Origin: Gigaspora rosea
Taxonomy: Eukaryota > Glomeromycota > Glomeromycetes > Diversisporales > Gigasporaceae
Direction of reading: 5' to 3'
NCBI GenBank assembly: GCA_003550325.1
Contig: QKWP01000230.1
Location: 283,362 to 347,361 of the forward strand
DNA: 64,000 nucleotides
Positions 47,738-59,710 of the stretch are shown piece after piece. Position 1 is the first letter of the stretch; every line of letters starts with the position of its first letter. Below the pieces are notes generated by a model. The model made no database searches. It was not told the DNA's origin and was given only the letters and a program-made list of their open reading frames with translations. The position numbers were made by a program, and so were the translations under genes.

Positions 47738-48275
47738 TTTGACGCAAGAAAAGAGTAGAATTTGAAATGGAAGTTATGTATTACATTGCGCAATGTACTG
47801 TACGTACAATTTATATATTTTTAGATGCAATTACTACATACGTATTGTAACATTTCACGACATATTGATTTATCGTTAATTTTACAATTTATCAACCGTG
47901 ATAATATTGTTGAGCTTTATCTGTTGAAAAATTTAATAAAATAAAAAAAACCCAACATAGTAAACTGTCATAACGAATACCGATAGCAAAAGTATAAAAT
48001 ACTTGAACATTACTATGTTTACCCCATTATAAAGTTGATAACCAGCGCAAAAAAAAATAAGGTTTGGAACAAAATGCTTGTTGACTGAAATGATAATCTT
48101 GCTGATCAAATTTTTACTATTTAAAATTTATTCCTTTGATGCAATAAAAACGCTAAAAATATTTTTTGCTAAATTAAAATTAAAGTAATTTCCACATATT
48201 TTGACCAGCGTTTATAATTGGCTTGCACAAGATACACATGTAAAAGAGCTTTTTTTAATGTGCATGTATGCAAAT
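47738..48275. other. Upstream region of the Sel1 gene
   Basis: Holds the presumed promoter of the Sel1 gene (TATA-like motif near 47808-47822, minus strand). No other gene seen. Confidence 0.5.
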
Positions 48276-49828
48276 TAGAGTTGGGCAATGAAACGAAACC
48301 TATCCGAAACTAGTATTGGTTTCGGCATAATCCGAAACTAGTTTCGGATTTTTAAAAAAATACGAAACCCACCAAAACCCGAAACTCCGAAACTATAATC
48401 CGAAACTCCCCGAAACTACATTTAATATATAATTTATAATAGAATATTACTAAAAATAACCAGTGGTAATCATCACTATCTCTAGATATTTTTAGGGTTA
48501 GGTGAGGACCCTGAGCAATCTATTAACAGCTAACAATTTTAAAAAATTGTTATATATTTCTAAAAATAGAATTATCTACAAAAACACAGGCAAAAATAAG
48601 TATTAAGATTACTAAATATAGAAAAGATCTACAAAAATAGTTAAAATAAGCAAAAGCAAATTGTCACCTATCTATGTATAGCTTGGGTCCTGTTAGGTAA
48701 AGTTATAGAAATCCTAATTTTAGTTTTTATAAGGTTTTTGAGTGTTCTGAACATTTTTACTTAGAGTATCTAATCCTGTTATTTAAGTATGTTTTAAAGA
48801 TATAAAGATATAAGCACTCTAGTGATCGATTACTACCAGTTATAGTTAGTAATATTCTTTATATTTTATATATATTATAATTTAGAAAATAACTAATAAT
48901 CATTAAAGGTGATTATCACCTATGTTCTACAATGCAAAATCAAAATAAATGAGTAAAGGTTAATAGTAAAATTTAGCAGGAATTTTTTTTTTGTATAAAA
49001 AAAAAGTAGCATAGACAAAATTTAGATTAGAAGCAATTTTAGCAATTTTGTATAAAATTCTTTGTTTTTGTTACACAAAATTAATCTACACATTACACCT
49101 GATCTTGAATTTTAGTTGGCAAATTGACTATAGGTAATATAATTTCCTATAATTTATTAATTTATTATTTAATAAATAATATAAGTTGAAGATCTTTGCA
49201 ATTTTTTAAACAAGATTTTGTAGTCGAATTTTTTTTCGATTTTTTTAATTTTGACGGAATTGACCCAATAGCACCACAGAAAATCACAAAATTTTCATCC
49301 ACGAAATGCAGAATGATCCATTTATTCGCTACTAGGATAAAAAAAGAGTGAATAGAACAATTAAAATCTATCGCTTATGAGGAGAGGAAACATTATAATG
49401 AAGTATTGGAAAAGGGCACTGACATTTATGACCTAATATCCATTTTCTATAGAGGCTTATTACAGGTAATATTTTCATCAAATTTAATTAGCTAAAATTA
49501 TTATATGAGGTAAGATTTGGCTTAACCCCCACCCCTAAAATATTATCTATAAATATCAGCACCCTAACTAAAATATACAAACTTAAATATAACCTATATG
49601 TAAATATGTATATTTTCTCTTGGCTGCACTTAAATATTTGTGTACTAAATGTTAGCATGTTCTACAATGACATATTTTGTAAAAATTTAATCTTAAATAG
49701 TTTCAGGGTTTTAGATAAGGTTTCGGGTTTTGGATGAGATTTCAGAGTTTCAGAAGAAGTTTCAGAAACTATAATCCGAAACCCGAAACTTTTGGATTTA
49801 GCAAAAAAGGTTTCAGTACCCAACTCTA
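48276..49828. mobile_element. hAT-like non-autonomous element, 8-bp TSD ATGCAAAT
   Basis: The termini TAGAGTTGGGCAATGAAAC and (right, complement) TAGAGTTGGGTACTGAAAC are flanked by ATGCAAAT on both sides (48268-48275 and 49829-49836). Behind each end is a reiterated (C)CGAAAC or GTTTCGG motif (48294-48420 and 49690-49805). The 1.3-kb interior has no transposase; 49290-49480 may be a small captured coding fragment. It is inserted at the left edge of the large MULE. Confidence 0.88.
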
Positions 49829-50324
49829 ATGCAAATCCATCCTTTTTGATTCACGGGTCTATTTTTTTTTATTCATCGGGTGATCGACAAAAAAAGCACA
49901 TTTTTTATAACATATGCTGATCTTCATGTGATACAATGATGCATACGTACAGATATAACTTACACATTTTTCATTAACCAATCAAATTATTAGATCGAAC
50001 TTTAATTAATTGTAATATAAAAGGAAAAAAATCATAATTAGTATAGAGATAGGTTCTTTTTCACAACGAAAATAAGAAAAAACCCTCATATAGAGAAATA
50101 TTAGAAGCATTTTGCTGAGTAGTGTTATCGTATTAAGTGGAGATGGAGGAGAAATTGAAGGTGTGTTGTAACTGGATGTGTTGAGTGAGAACAGTAGAGT
50201 GGAGACAAGAGAGAAAAAAAGGTGTCGTTAGCAAATAAAAAAAGGTGCTGCCAGTGCATTGAATTGAATTAAATTAAAAAAAAGGTATCATTAGTAATTT
50301 ACTTAAAGCTAGGGGTCTTAATGG

Positions 50325-50525
50325 GTCGGGTTGGGTCGGGTTTGGGACTGACCGGGTCAGACCCACTTGGATCAAAACCCGACCCGGGTCTGACCCGCCT
50401 CATGTCAAACCACGACCCGGGTCTGACCCGCCTCATGCCAAACCCGACCCGGGTCTGACCCGCCTCATGTCAAACCCAACCCGGGTCTGACCCAACCCAG
50501 CCCAACCCGGGTTGAACCCGGGTTA
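50325..50525. repeat. GACCCGGGTCTGACCCG subterminal array (left)
   Basis: Several tandem units of about 36 bp (ACCCGGGTCTGACCCGCCTC, then ATGTCAAACC). The core GACCCGGGTC is a perfect palindrome. A similar array at 53690-53870 has units ending GGATTTTTTCT. Confidence 0.9.
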
Positions 50526-51190
50526 ATGATGGGTGACCAACGATTGCTTATTATATTACTACCTAAAACCTATCTAAGGCCGTTTAAAGTTATTAACATC
50601 ACCCCTCCACCTTCCCTTTGATGTCGCCCGGATAACTCTTTATCCGAAAGTTGTAACCTTTAACATAATCTAATAACCGGTTTTATATCCTATTCAAATA
50701 AAAGGATAACGGTTATATCCGGATAAGATATTTATATTAAAATGCATCAATCAAATAAAGTAACTCTATATTGATCAACATAAAAAAATGATTTATGCAT
50801 GAAGTATGTACTTTGTACATTCTATTCTAAAACTTACGTATTCGTCAGGTGTCATTAGTGGCCAGACAAAGCGTATTTCGGAAATAAATAAAAGTTTAAA
50901 AAATTTTATTTGTGTACCAAAATTTTGAAATCGAAAATGAAATGGGAGTGCTTAGAGACTCCCATTTGACAAGATAAGTAAAATTTTTTTATTATGCAGA
51001 TCAACAAACTATTTAATAATAATAGAACGATATTAGAAGCAGTATCGATTAACAATAAAATAATTTATAATAATGAAGGTCATATAAATAAGTGTATTCG
51101 AATTTTAATTAAAAAATAAATAAGATTTGATTTGTACATCTCTTATTTGATAATAAATACGTCTTCTTGTTTTATCAAAATAAGATTTAC

Positions 51191-51767
51191 ACAAGAAAAC
51201 CCCCTAGATCACTTTGGCTGGATGAAATGTAAGGAATAATGAACAAGAAAAAAGACATTGTGTGGAGGTTGCAGAATAATGCACTCCCGTTAGGGTACCG
51301 TTTTATGCATACATAGATGGGAGTTGTCTTAATTGTCCAGAAGAAAAGCAAGCACCTCAGCATTTTGCGATAGAATGCAGTTAATTTGGAAAATAGGCTA
51401 TATGTTTCTAAAGAACTCCGTAACAGATCCAAGGCCACAAGAAATGAGGGATATCTTTACAGCTAGCAATATTCAAGATGATAGAAAAAGGAGGGTAGCA
51501 TTATGGTTGCATATCAATATATCCAAGCTCGATGGGGTAACAATATTATAATGGAAGAAACTGTTAAAATAGTGCTAAAGCCAGATTACAAAAGAGTTTC
51601 AAGGTACTCATAATAGCAAGCCGAAGGAAAAGTTAGTTCAATTCTTGAACTTTTAAAATTTCTTTTAAGTTGTAGATAGGTAGTTTGTTAGTTATAATAA
51701 TTATAATATGTATTTTTAAATTCTAAATAAAATACACCAATTCGCATTAAAAAAAAAAAAAATAAAT
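51191..51767 (+). mobile_element. 5'-truncated LINE 3' end, 13-bp TSD
   Basis: The flanks are AAATAAGATTTAC at 51178-51190 and 51768-51780, and a poly-A run precedes the right copy. Translated in pieces, 51256-51420 gives DIVWRLQNNALPLGYRF then, after a frameshift, GSCLNCPEEKQAPQHFAIEC. This is a C-x2-C..H-x4-C knuckle like the zf-RVT region at the C-terminus of non-LTR reverse transcriptases. Only the terminal ~150 codons plus the 3' UTR remain, so it is dead on arrival. It could be the partner machinery type for the SINE; that link is inference. Confidence 0.82.
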
Positions 51768-52108
51768 AAATAAGATTTACGAATTTTAATTCTGAAACCC
51801 CTTATTATTATAATGTTCCGCGTCATTCTGAATTTATGTTGATTCTCAATTGGCGAATTGACGATCGAGAAAATCGAGAAAGAACACGTTTCAATTCAGA
51901 ATTGAGAAATGACTTGGAACAATAATAGTATAGAATAATCCTTTTATCACGCAGCGTTCAACTTGCGCTTTTCTTATTGTATTCCGTACTGGTATGTAAT
52001 AGAAAAATAAAATAAGTCTTACTCTACAGTATGTATTCATATATATAATATAATAATTGTAATTATAATACTTACAAAAAAACTGAAAGCCAGTATAAGT
52101 TTAGTGTA

Positions 52109-52284
52109 AGGCCGTTTGAAGTTGATTCTTCGGTTAACATCACTTTTCCAGGACTCTCGGGAGGGGGGAGGGGGGTAAAATGAAACGAACATATGAAACG
52201 AACATTGATTGGCTGTTCATTTTCGGGGGGAGACTTCAGCTGGGGGGTGATGTTAACCGAAAAATTAACTTCAAACGGCCTTAA
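52109..52284. mobile_element. 176-bp MITE
   Basis: TIRs AAGGCCGTTTGAAGTTGATT and (right, complement) AAGGCCGTTTGAAGTTAATT continue into CGGTTAACATCAC. The interior is G-rich (GGGAGGGGGGAGGGGGG). No ORF. Confidence 0.82.
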
Positions 52285-53882
52285 TTAATTAATTATATAA
52301 TGTATCATCAGAGAAAAAGAACTTCGTACGTACGTACAATTTTTACAGCCAAAATTCTCGTGATCTAGTGATCGGATCTAAAAAATATGTATGCGATCAC
52401 AGATCGGAATTTTGGGTTCCCAAGTTCCTATTGGTCGAGCAAATTTTGTCCCTCATTGAATGAAATAAATCACTACTCGGATGGCTTAAAAATTAATGTA
52501 AAAAAGTATCAATTCGAATAATTGGTTTGTAATTTTTATTTCCGAAAAAGTTAAATGTTTATTCAAACATTTCTTACTCATTAGTTCTCTAGCTCTTCAA
52601 AATCGAATAAACACTTCGGAAGCTCTATCTTCAGCAGTTTTTCTTGAATCGTTTCATTGCAAACTTAAATAAACATATATGAGAGGCAGTCAAGTAGGAG
52701 CTAAAATTTGTTCTTATTTATTTATTTTTTATTAATTTTATGTTTTTTTTAAATTATGTTTTATTTTTTTTATTTCGTTTTTATTTTATTGTATTTTACT
52801 TTATTTTAAATTATTTTTTTATTTTAAATTATTGTTTATTTTTATTTGCCGTATAACCGCGAAATAACAACAGAGAATTATTTCGAATTTCGGCCTGAAT
52901 TAATCTTAATTTAGGGTATTTTTATTTTTTTTAATTTTTACTTTTTTTATACGTTAACTGAAAAAATAGCTTCAAATGGCCTTAGATAGGTTTAGGTAGT
53001 AATATATAAGCAAAATTGCCTTCCTACATTTTTAATTAACACACCAAGGTAGGTTTAGACTGTCGTTTTTTGTATTTTTCAAGGTTTTCGTTCCTCATTC
53101 TTGTTTGCTTCGCCGAAGAACATCAAATTCCTAATTTGATTGGTCAGGTTCACGTGATTCTGCTCCGCTTTAGACGTCCCACATATAGAGCTATGTACAT
53201 ACGCCAGCCACTTTATAAATACTTAATATATACTAGTAATATCTCATGCACGAAGTAATAAATCGAATTTATATATTGAATTTGATTTCTAAATAATGAT
53301 ATATTTTATTTGTTTTATTTTTTTTTCATATGTTCATTTTAACGGGAGGGCCGGGGGGCCGTTGGGGGGGAGAGGGGGGATGATGTTAACCGATAAATTA
53401 ACTTCAAACGGCCTAACTGATTTATATCGACCTATTAAATAAATATGGTAAACGAAATATTAAAATTGTGTTCTTATTTAAAATACATTAAATTTATGAT
53501 GTAGACAACCGGGTAAATAATATGCAAATTAAAATATTTATTATAATTGTATTTTACCCTATATTATCCTATATCATATCTTAAGTTAACCGGATACCTC
53601 AATAATTTATCTGTTTATCAATTTTATAATTCGGGTATGCGGATAGCCTAAAAGTTAACCGGTCATTGGTTTCATCCATCATTAACCCGGGTCTGACCCG
53701 ACCCGGGTTTTTTCTGACCCGGGTCTGACCCGACCCGGATTTTTTCTGACCCGGGTCTGACCCGACCCGGATTTTTTCTGACCCGGGTCTGACCCGACCC
53801 GGGTTTGATCTGACCCAACCCGACCCGGGTTGGGTCTGACCCGGGTCGGGTTGGGTCAGACCCGACCCAGCTAAGACCCCTA

Positions 53883-54830
53883 CTTAAAGCTATGTGCGTT
53901 AAATAAGAGAAATCTGAAACTTCAAATACTTAGTTATAGGCCAGACGAAATAAAAAGTTCTGCCAGTAAGATAGGTTCTTTTTCCCAACGAAAATAAGAA
54001 AAAAAAGCCCTCATATAAAGAAACTTAAGAAGTAATTTGCTAAGTAGTGTTATCGTATTAGTGGAGATTGAGAAGAAATTGAAGGTGTGTTGTAACTAGA
54101 TGTGTTGAGTAAAAACAGTAATAGAGAGGAGTAAGAGATAGAAAGGTGTCGTTAGCAAATAAAAAAAGGTGCCGCCAGTGCATTGAATTAAATTAAATTA
54201 AGAAAAAAGGTATCATCAGTAATTTACTTAAAGCTATGTACGTTAAATAAGAAAAATCTGAAACTTACAAATACTTTGTTATAGGCCAGATGAAATAAAA
54301 GGTGCCATTGGTTCATTAAATTATATAAATAAATAAAGATATCATTAGTAATATACTTAAAAGCCATGTGCGTTAAATCAAATCTGAAACTTACCAATAT
54401 TTTGTTATAGGGAAGACAAAATAAAAGATGCTATCAGTGCATTGAATTAAATAAAAAAAAGGTATTGTTTGTAATTTGCTTAAAGCTATATGTGTTAAAT
54501 TAGAAAAATCTGAAACTTACCAATAATCTTTATAGGGAAGATGAAATAAAAGGTGTTACCAGTGCGTTAAATTATATAAATAAATAAATAAGGTATTGTT
54601 TGTAATATACTTAAAGCTATGTGTGCTAAATCAGAGAAATCTGAAATTTATTAACACTTAGTTATAGAGAAAACGAAATAAAAGGGGCTCCAGTACATTG
54701 AAAAAAAGGTATCGTTTGTAATCTGCTTAAAGCTGTATGTTAAATTAGAGAAATCTAAACCTTACCAATACTTTGTTATAGGGCAGATGAAATGAAAGTT
54801 AAGTTAAATAAATAATAAATTCAAAATAAT
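53883..54830 (+). repeat. MULE left subterminal repeats, with a duplicated TIR segment
   Basis: 53965-54230 repeats the TIR stretch 50049-50300 (AGGTTCTTTTTCCCAACGAA, etc.), so the left TIR is partly duplicated. From 54200, five or six ~125-bp units follow. Their shared words are CTTAAAGCTATGTG, AAATCTGAAACTTACCAATA and GATGAAATAAAAGGTGC. Confidence 0.85.
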
Positions 54831-54839
54831 TCTTTTTAT

Positions 54840-55819
54840 ACAATTTTACAATTTTACTTGAAATAGCATGTTATTAGTTTAAACATTGTATATTAATTAG
54901 AATAATAAAACACAAAATAAAATACTGTAAATTGCTTGTTTATTGCATTATTATATATATAATATATTTATTTATCAATTACACAAATAGCCAATTCTTT
55001 AATCTAATACTGCTAAAGACTTAGTTTTGTTCTTTTTATGATCAAACCAGCTAATTAACTTGGTTGTATTAGCAATATCATCATCATCAAGGCAGATACT
55101 TCAAGATTGACATACTTTAACAAATTCCTTTCAATTCTAGTTAATTTCTTGTTCATTAAAAAGATCCTCCAAAGCAGAATTTTTGATTTTTCTTCTTCGA
55201 GATGGTGAACATTTTCACCACTCTTTTCATGCAAATTTACTAGAAGAAGATAATTAACAATAAATAATTAAAGATTTCTTTCATATTACTATATATTAAA
55301 TTTACTTACATCTTTACGCTTATTATTTTATATTCTTTTGGTCTAACATTTTTCAAGAGAATACAGAATATTCTTGTTCTCTACAATTAGGACCAATGGC
55401 TTAGCCATTTGATGATAAATCAATATATAATTTAAACTTTATTACTTAAAATATACAATAAATAAATTATGCTTATATTATTTGATTTGGGCTGATTAAA
55501 TCGAAGTTCTGAAATATCAGTATTTTGTGCAAGTATTGTTTTTTGATCGTGATTACAACAGATTGAAATATGCAGATTGCTTGATTTTTTAGAATTATCG
55601 TGATTGGTTTGATCATCATATAGAGCAAATGAATCAATATTCTCATTTAGTAAATGCACTACACTATTTAAATGCTGTAAAATAAATTTAAAATTATCAA
55701 TTAGAAAGATTTTGATTAATTTAATTTAAAAAAATTTTTTACATTTTGTACACAGAGTAAAGTTATACGTATGACTTGTTTATTTACTTCATTTTTAGTA
55801 GTCTTTTGATCTTCCATAT
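54840..55819 (-). other. MULE interior, 3' side of transposase
   Basis: Possible C-terminal or accessory coding traces on the minus strand (NLHEKSGENVHHLEEE near 55190-55240; a 75-codon ORF 55432-55659), but no recognisable domain. Confidence 0.35.
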
Positions 55820-56741
55820 CGGCGTGTTTGGTTCATCATATTTGAGTAACCCCAAAATTTTGGGGTCCAAATGTAGATCAATTTTTATAGTCAAATTTTA
55901 TAAAACTATACAAGTATACTAAAGTATGTAGTATATTTTACTATATAAAAATATGACTACTGTATAAACTTTTTAATATTAAAAGCAAACTCATATTTGT
56001 ACATAGTGTATATACAGTAGAAGCACTAAATAGAAAAGATCTAACTTGAATAATCATAGTATTATTAATAAAGATATATATTTGTATATGAATTGTCTCC
56101 ACTAAAACAATATTGATAAAAATTACCACATAGAGAATATCGTGTAAGATATTTACCAAATATTCCTACAAAGGCATTCTCACTGCTAAATACTTGATTT
56201 CCAACGGTGCGATGATGGCTTTTTAGATGCTTCTAAATTTCTCATATCATAGCTTTTTTAATATGATCAAGCTCATAGTTAGGTAGTGGCAATATATGCA
56301 AAGACAGTATATTATGGTCCTTATGTTTTATTGTTTCATGACGTTTAAGACCACGTTGAGTCTTGTAAGATCGTGAACGTGTACAAAGAGAACAAGTAAA
56401 TCTTGAAGTACTAATTGAATTAGACATAACTAGCTATTTTAAATAGTTAATATATAAAATAAAACTTATATAACAGTAAATTCTACTATACTATATACCT
56501 ATTGGTCAAAAAGACGATGGGTTGAGGCTTTGAACGATGGGTTCCAACGCGTTTACTTATATTTTTTATAGTAAATAAATATTTTTGAGGTGTTATTTAA
56601 ATGATTTTCATACTCACATGATATTAAAATAGGGCGTGATTTTACTCACATGATATTAAAATAGGGCGTGATCAGTGCGTGATCTAATAAATTTTGGGGT
56701 ACTATAGTATAATTTTGTGACCCTAAAAACCAAACACGCCG
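55820..56741. mobile_element. 922-bp TIR element carrying a C2H2 ORF
   Basis: Perfect 14-bp TIRs CGGCGTGTTTGGTT / AACCAAACACGCCG with ATAT on both outer sides (a possible 3-4 bp target duplication, as in PIF/Harbinger-type insertions). Near the right end a ~33-bp direct repeat (ACTCACATGATATTAAAATA then GGGCGTGAT) occurs twice (56611-56672). It is inserted in the MULE interior. Confidence 0.75.
56242..56427 (-). CDS. Small C2H2 zinc-finger protein (61 codons or first exon)
   Basis: On the minus strand from ATG 56427: FTCSLCTRSRSYKTQRGLKR then HETIKH, giving C11-x2-C14..H28-x4-H33, a C2H2 finger. It is followed by a short proline/leucine tail. Such single fingers occur at the N-terminus of longer Glomeromycotina and transposon proteins, so this may be a first exon or a remnant. 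It lies inside the 922-bp TIR element and could be captured cargo. Function beyond nucleic-acid binding is not assignable. Confidence 0.55.
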   Translation of the reverse strand: MSNSISTSRFTCSLCTRSRSYKTQRGLKRHETIKHKDHNILSLHILPLPNYELDHIKKAMI

Positions 56742-56975
56742 ATATGCTACTCCAATATTATGTCAATTATCAAATTTATGAGAAGTAGCATGTCTTGTCT
56801 TTGGGAGCTCACTTGGTCTAAACGGATCATTTTCAATAATTTGCTTTTCAGTTGTAAAAAAATAGCATCTCCATTAGCTTTATGCTAAAGTAAAATCTCT
56901 GCATAAGCTTCTTCATTAGAGCTAGTATATATTATTTTATTTTTTATGTTAGATGAAGATGCTATTACTCGTTCC

Positions 56976-59290
56976 TTATTGAATAAGTTCTCTTTTTATT
57001 TGATCAATTGAATTTTCATTTGCCTTTATAGATATATAGATACGTGCTGCATGTCCATATTTACAACAATCACAAAATGATCCATGCCTAATGAAATCAA
57101 GACAGGTACATTCGCCTGTAATATAATTAACTAGGTAATAATCAGGAAGTATTGGAACTATGTGCTTTTTTGCAAGCTTTTTAATCATCTTAGATGCTTC
57201 TTGAGCTTCGCTATCTTCAAACCTGATTTTATCTGCAGTATACGAAGATCGAAAAGTATTTTGCTTGGAATTATTCATACGCACATATAAAAATCTGGGT
57301 TGTCTGAAACTTCAAGAATATTATTCTGTAATACTTTCAATTTTCCCTGATTTATGCAGTGTATTACATCAGATTGTAGTCTGCATAGCCCATTTTGGTG
57401 TTCAATAGTGTGTGAATTCCAGTATATAACAAACCCTACACTAAAAACCAACTGACCACAATTCTCTGTAAAGTTTGACGAGAAACCCTAATACCATAAA
57501 GGTGTTCGATGAATGTCAATACCATTTGGGTACCTGAAAATCTTTTTTCAATAGTTCTATTTATCCTTTCAGTAAAGTTATTAGTGGTCCGCAGCTTTGC
57601 ATGAGGTTCATCTTTCTGACTAGGCAAGCGTCTGCTATCAATAAAACCAAGAATCCACTCCTTATAGAGCCAATTTTCCTCAAGATCAAGTATAAAAAAT
57701 GCTTTTGCTTGGGTGGAAATTGGAAGTAAATTTATAAAATTTTTATATTTGATCGCTATTTCTTTGGCTTCAGATATACTTCTGCATCTGCCAATAATTT
57801 TGAATGCCAATGCTATTGGGTATCTGTATAAATAATATAACATATATAAATAATGTTATTAATAATATATGTTCAACATTTTATCATAATCCAATTTTGG
57901 CATAAGATGCTACAATTAATATAAAAAATATGTAAAAGATTCATAAATACTACACATTACGTAAGCTCCAATCAATTTTTTGTATTTGAAAATGATTTTT
58001 AAAAGTTTGCATTATATGAAACCAACAGAGTATCGTACTGAGAAGAATAGGCTTTAATGCAGCCTTTGTTGGTCTGTGTTTGTCCATCATTGTGAAAGGT
58101 TTTTATTCAATTGCACATGGCCATATACATTTAAAGCCTTTATTATTAGGTAGTGCAATATATTCATATGGATGGTCACAATTTATATTTTTACAAGGTA
58201 TATTTGCCCTTATTGCTTCAACTGCGAGCCTTATTGTATGCATATTCTCTTTGTTAGATAATGCAAATCCTATAGGCATGCCCCAATTTTCTTCATCTTC
58301 TACTACAAGAGTATTAATAGGTGCACAATTGTTGTTTAGATTATACTTTGTATTGATGCCAAAACAAAATAAGCCATAATCTCTTGCTTGTTCAAGCCAC
58401 ATATTATCACTTACAGTAAGTTGATAATAGTGTTCTAGAGAATTTAAAGGAAAGTTTTGATCCTCTTGTTGATAATAAAGAATGAACCCCTTTTCTTCAA
58501 TTCATTCATAACTAAACTATGTAAAATTGTTCACGGACCTATATTATGACTATATCGACTATTTCATTCTATCAACTGTTGAATTTTTTGTTCACTACAT
58601 ATATTAACTCCACATTTTTCTTGTTGCTCCAATTGTTCTTTTGATGTACTCTTTAGTTGTACATCCATCTGCATGTCGACTTAAAATTACCTGATCCCTT
58701 ACAGTTCTACTGAGATTTAAACATGTAATGGCTGATTCATGTTGAATAGAAATGTTGGCAGGAATATGCTAACCATCGATATATAATTTAATAAGAAATC
58801 TTTCTGCAACCATACTAAGCATAACTTTGGTAGTTATATGAACTTTGCACTTATGCATATTATTGCCATTTTTTAAATTGTTTTTCATTTGATAATTTGG
58901 ACAATTGGTACACAATTTTCGAATCCACATATATTCTCTGACAGTTTCTATCACCTAAACAATAAAAAACCCAATGCCAAATACAGAGATCCGGAACTAA
59001 ACCTTGCCAAATTTGAATAATATAATTCTGTCCCTTTTCTATTAGTTCAAGTCTGTCATCCAAGTGATTTGTTAATTTTGTTATGCCATTAATCATTGTC
59101 CAGCCTTTAAAGTTAATTGCACCTTCTTCAAGTTTTAAAATAACAAGGTTTTTTTGAATCGCTTGATTTACTTTTTGTCAGCTTTAACATTTGAAACGTG
59201 CATCTTTTACAATTGGTAATAATAAAAAATATGTCTCAACAACATGTCCAAATAGTAAACCAATACTTCTATCCATATTCATCTGACACA
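56976..59290 (-). pseudogene. MULE transposase with SWIM finger, decayed
   Basis: Minus-strand pieces in order. The N-terminal region is at 59290-58850 (LEEGAINFKGWTMING, LDDRLELIEKGQNYIIQIWQ). A segment at 58840-58650 includes ITTKVMLSMVAERFLIKLYI. The MULE DDE core is at 58402-58060 (INTKYNLN, INTLVVEDEENWGMPIGFAL, then MMDKHRPTKAAL). A stretch at 58060-57436 includes FHIMQTFKNH and TTNNFTERINRTIEKRFSG. The C-terminal SWIM zinc finger is at 57284-56976 (CTC..CKYGHA). An intron is likely at about 57824-57960 (GTAATG..ACAG). Stops and frameshifts occur throughout. The first catalytic Asp position reads Asn (INTKY). It belongs to the element at 49831-60087. Confidence 0.85.
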
Positions 59291-59329
59291 TTGTTATATT
59301 CAGTTATATAGTTGTAGGTATTTACAGTA

Positions 59330-59710
59330 ATGTATTTTGTCTTCCCTATAAAAGAATATTGGTAAGTTTCAGATTTCTCTAATTTAATCTATATAGCTTT
59401 AAGCAGATTACAAACAATACCTTTTCTTATTTATTTATTTAATTTAACATAATGGTAGCCTTTTATTTCATCTTCTCTATAACAAAGTATTGTTAGTTTC
59501 AGATTTTTTGATTTAACGCACATAGCTTTAAGTATATTACTAATGATATCTTTATTTATTTATGTAATTTAATGAATCGGCAGCACCTTTTATTTCATAT
59601 AGTCTATAACAAAGTATTTGAAGTTTCAGATTTTCTTATTTAATGCATATAGCTTTAAGTAAATTATAATAATACCTTTTTTTAATTTAATTCAATTCAA
59701 TGTACTCACA
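59330..59710 (-). repeat. MULE right subterminal repeats
   Basis: Three inverted copies of the ~125-bp unit (ATAGCTTTAAG words near 59393, 59521 and 59649), matching 54200-54800 in opposite orientation, before the TIR proper (to 60087). Confidence 0.8.

Larger units (their letters stand above)
50573..53009. mobile_element. Inner inverted pair with AAGGCCGTTT termini
   Basis: TATATTACTACCTAAAACCT then ATCTAAGGCCGTTTAAAGTT (50551-50591) is mirrored at about 52966-53009. Further AAGGCCGTTTGAAGTTAA-type termini occur at 52109, 52284 (inverted) and 53410 (inverted). This is one MITE family present several times inside the 3.6-kb element; the pairing of outer copies is an inference. Confidence 0.45.
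50310..53882. mobile_element. hAT-like element, 3.6 kb, GC-rich ends, 8-bp TSD CTTAAAGC
   Basis: The termini TAGGGGTCTTA are perfect over 11 bp and continue with GGGTCGGG. The flanks are identical CTTAAAGC (50302-50309 and 53883-53890). The target, CTTAAAGCTATGTGCGTTAA, recurs uninterrupted in neighbouring MULE repeats (for example 54227), which confirms the insertion. Behind each end (50325-50525 and 53690-53870) lies an array of GACCCGGGTCTGACCC units, astonishingly GC-rich for this DNA. The interior has a truncated LINE, at least one MITE and AT-rich filler; no hAT transposase was found. Confidence 0.92.
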
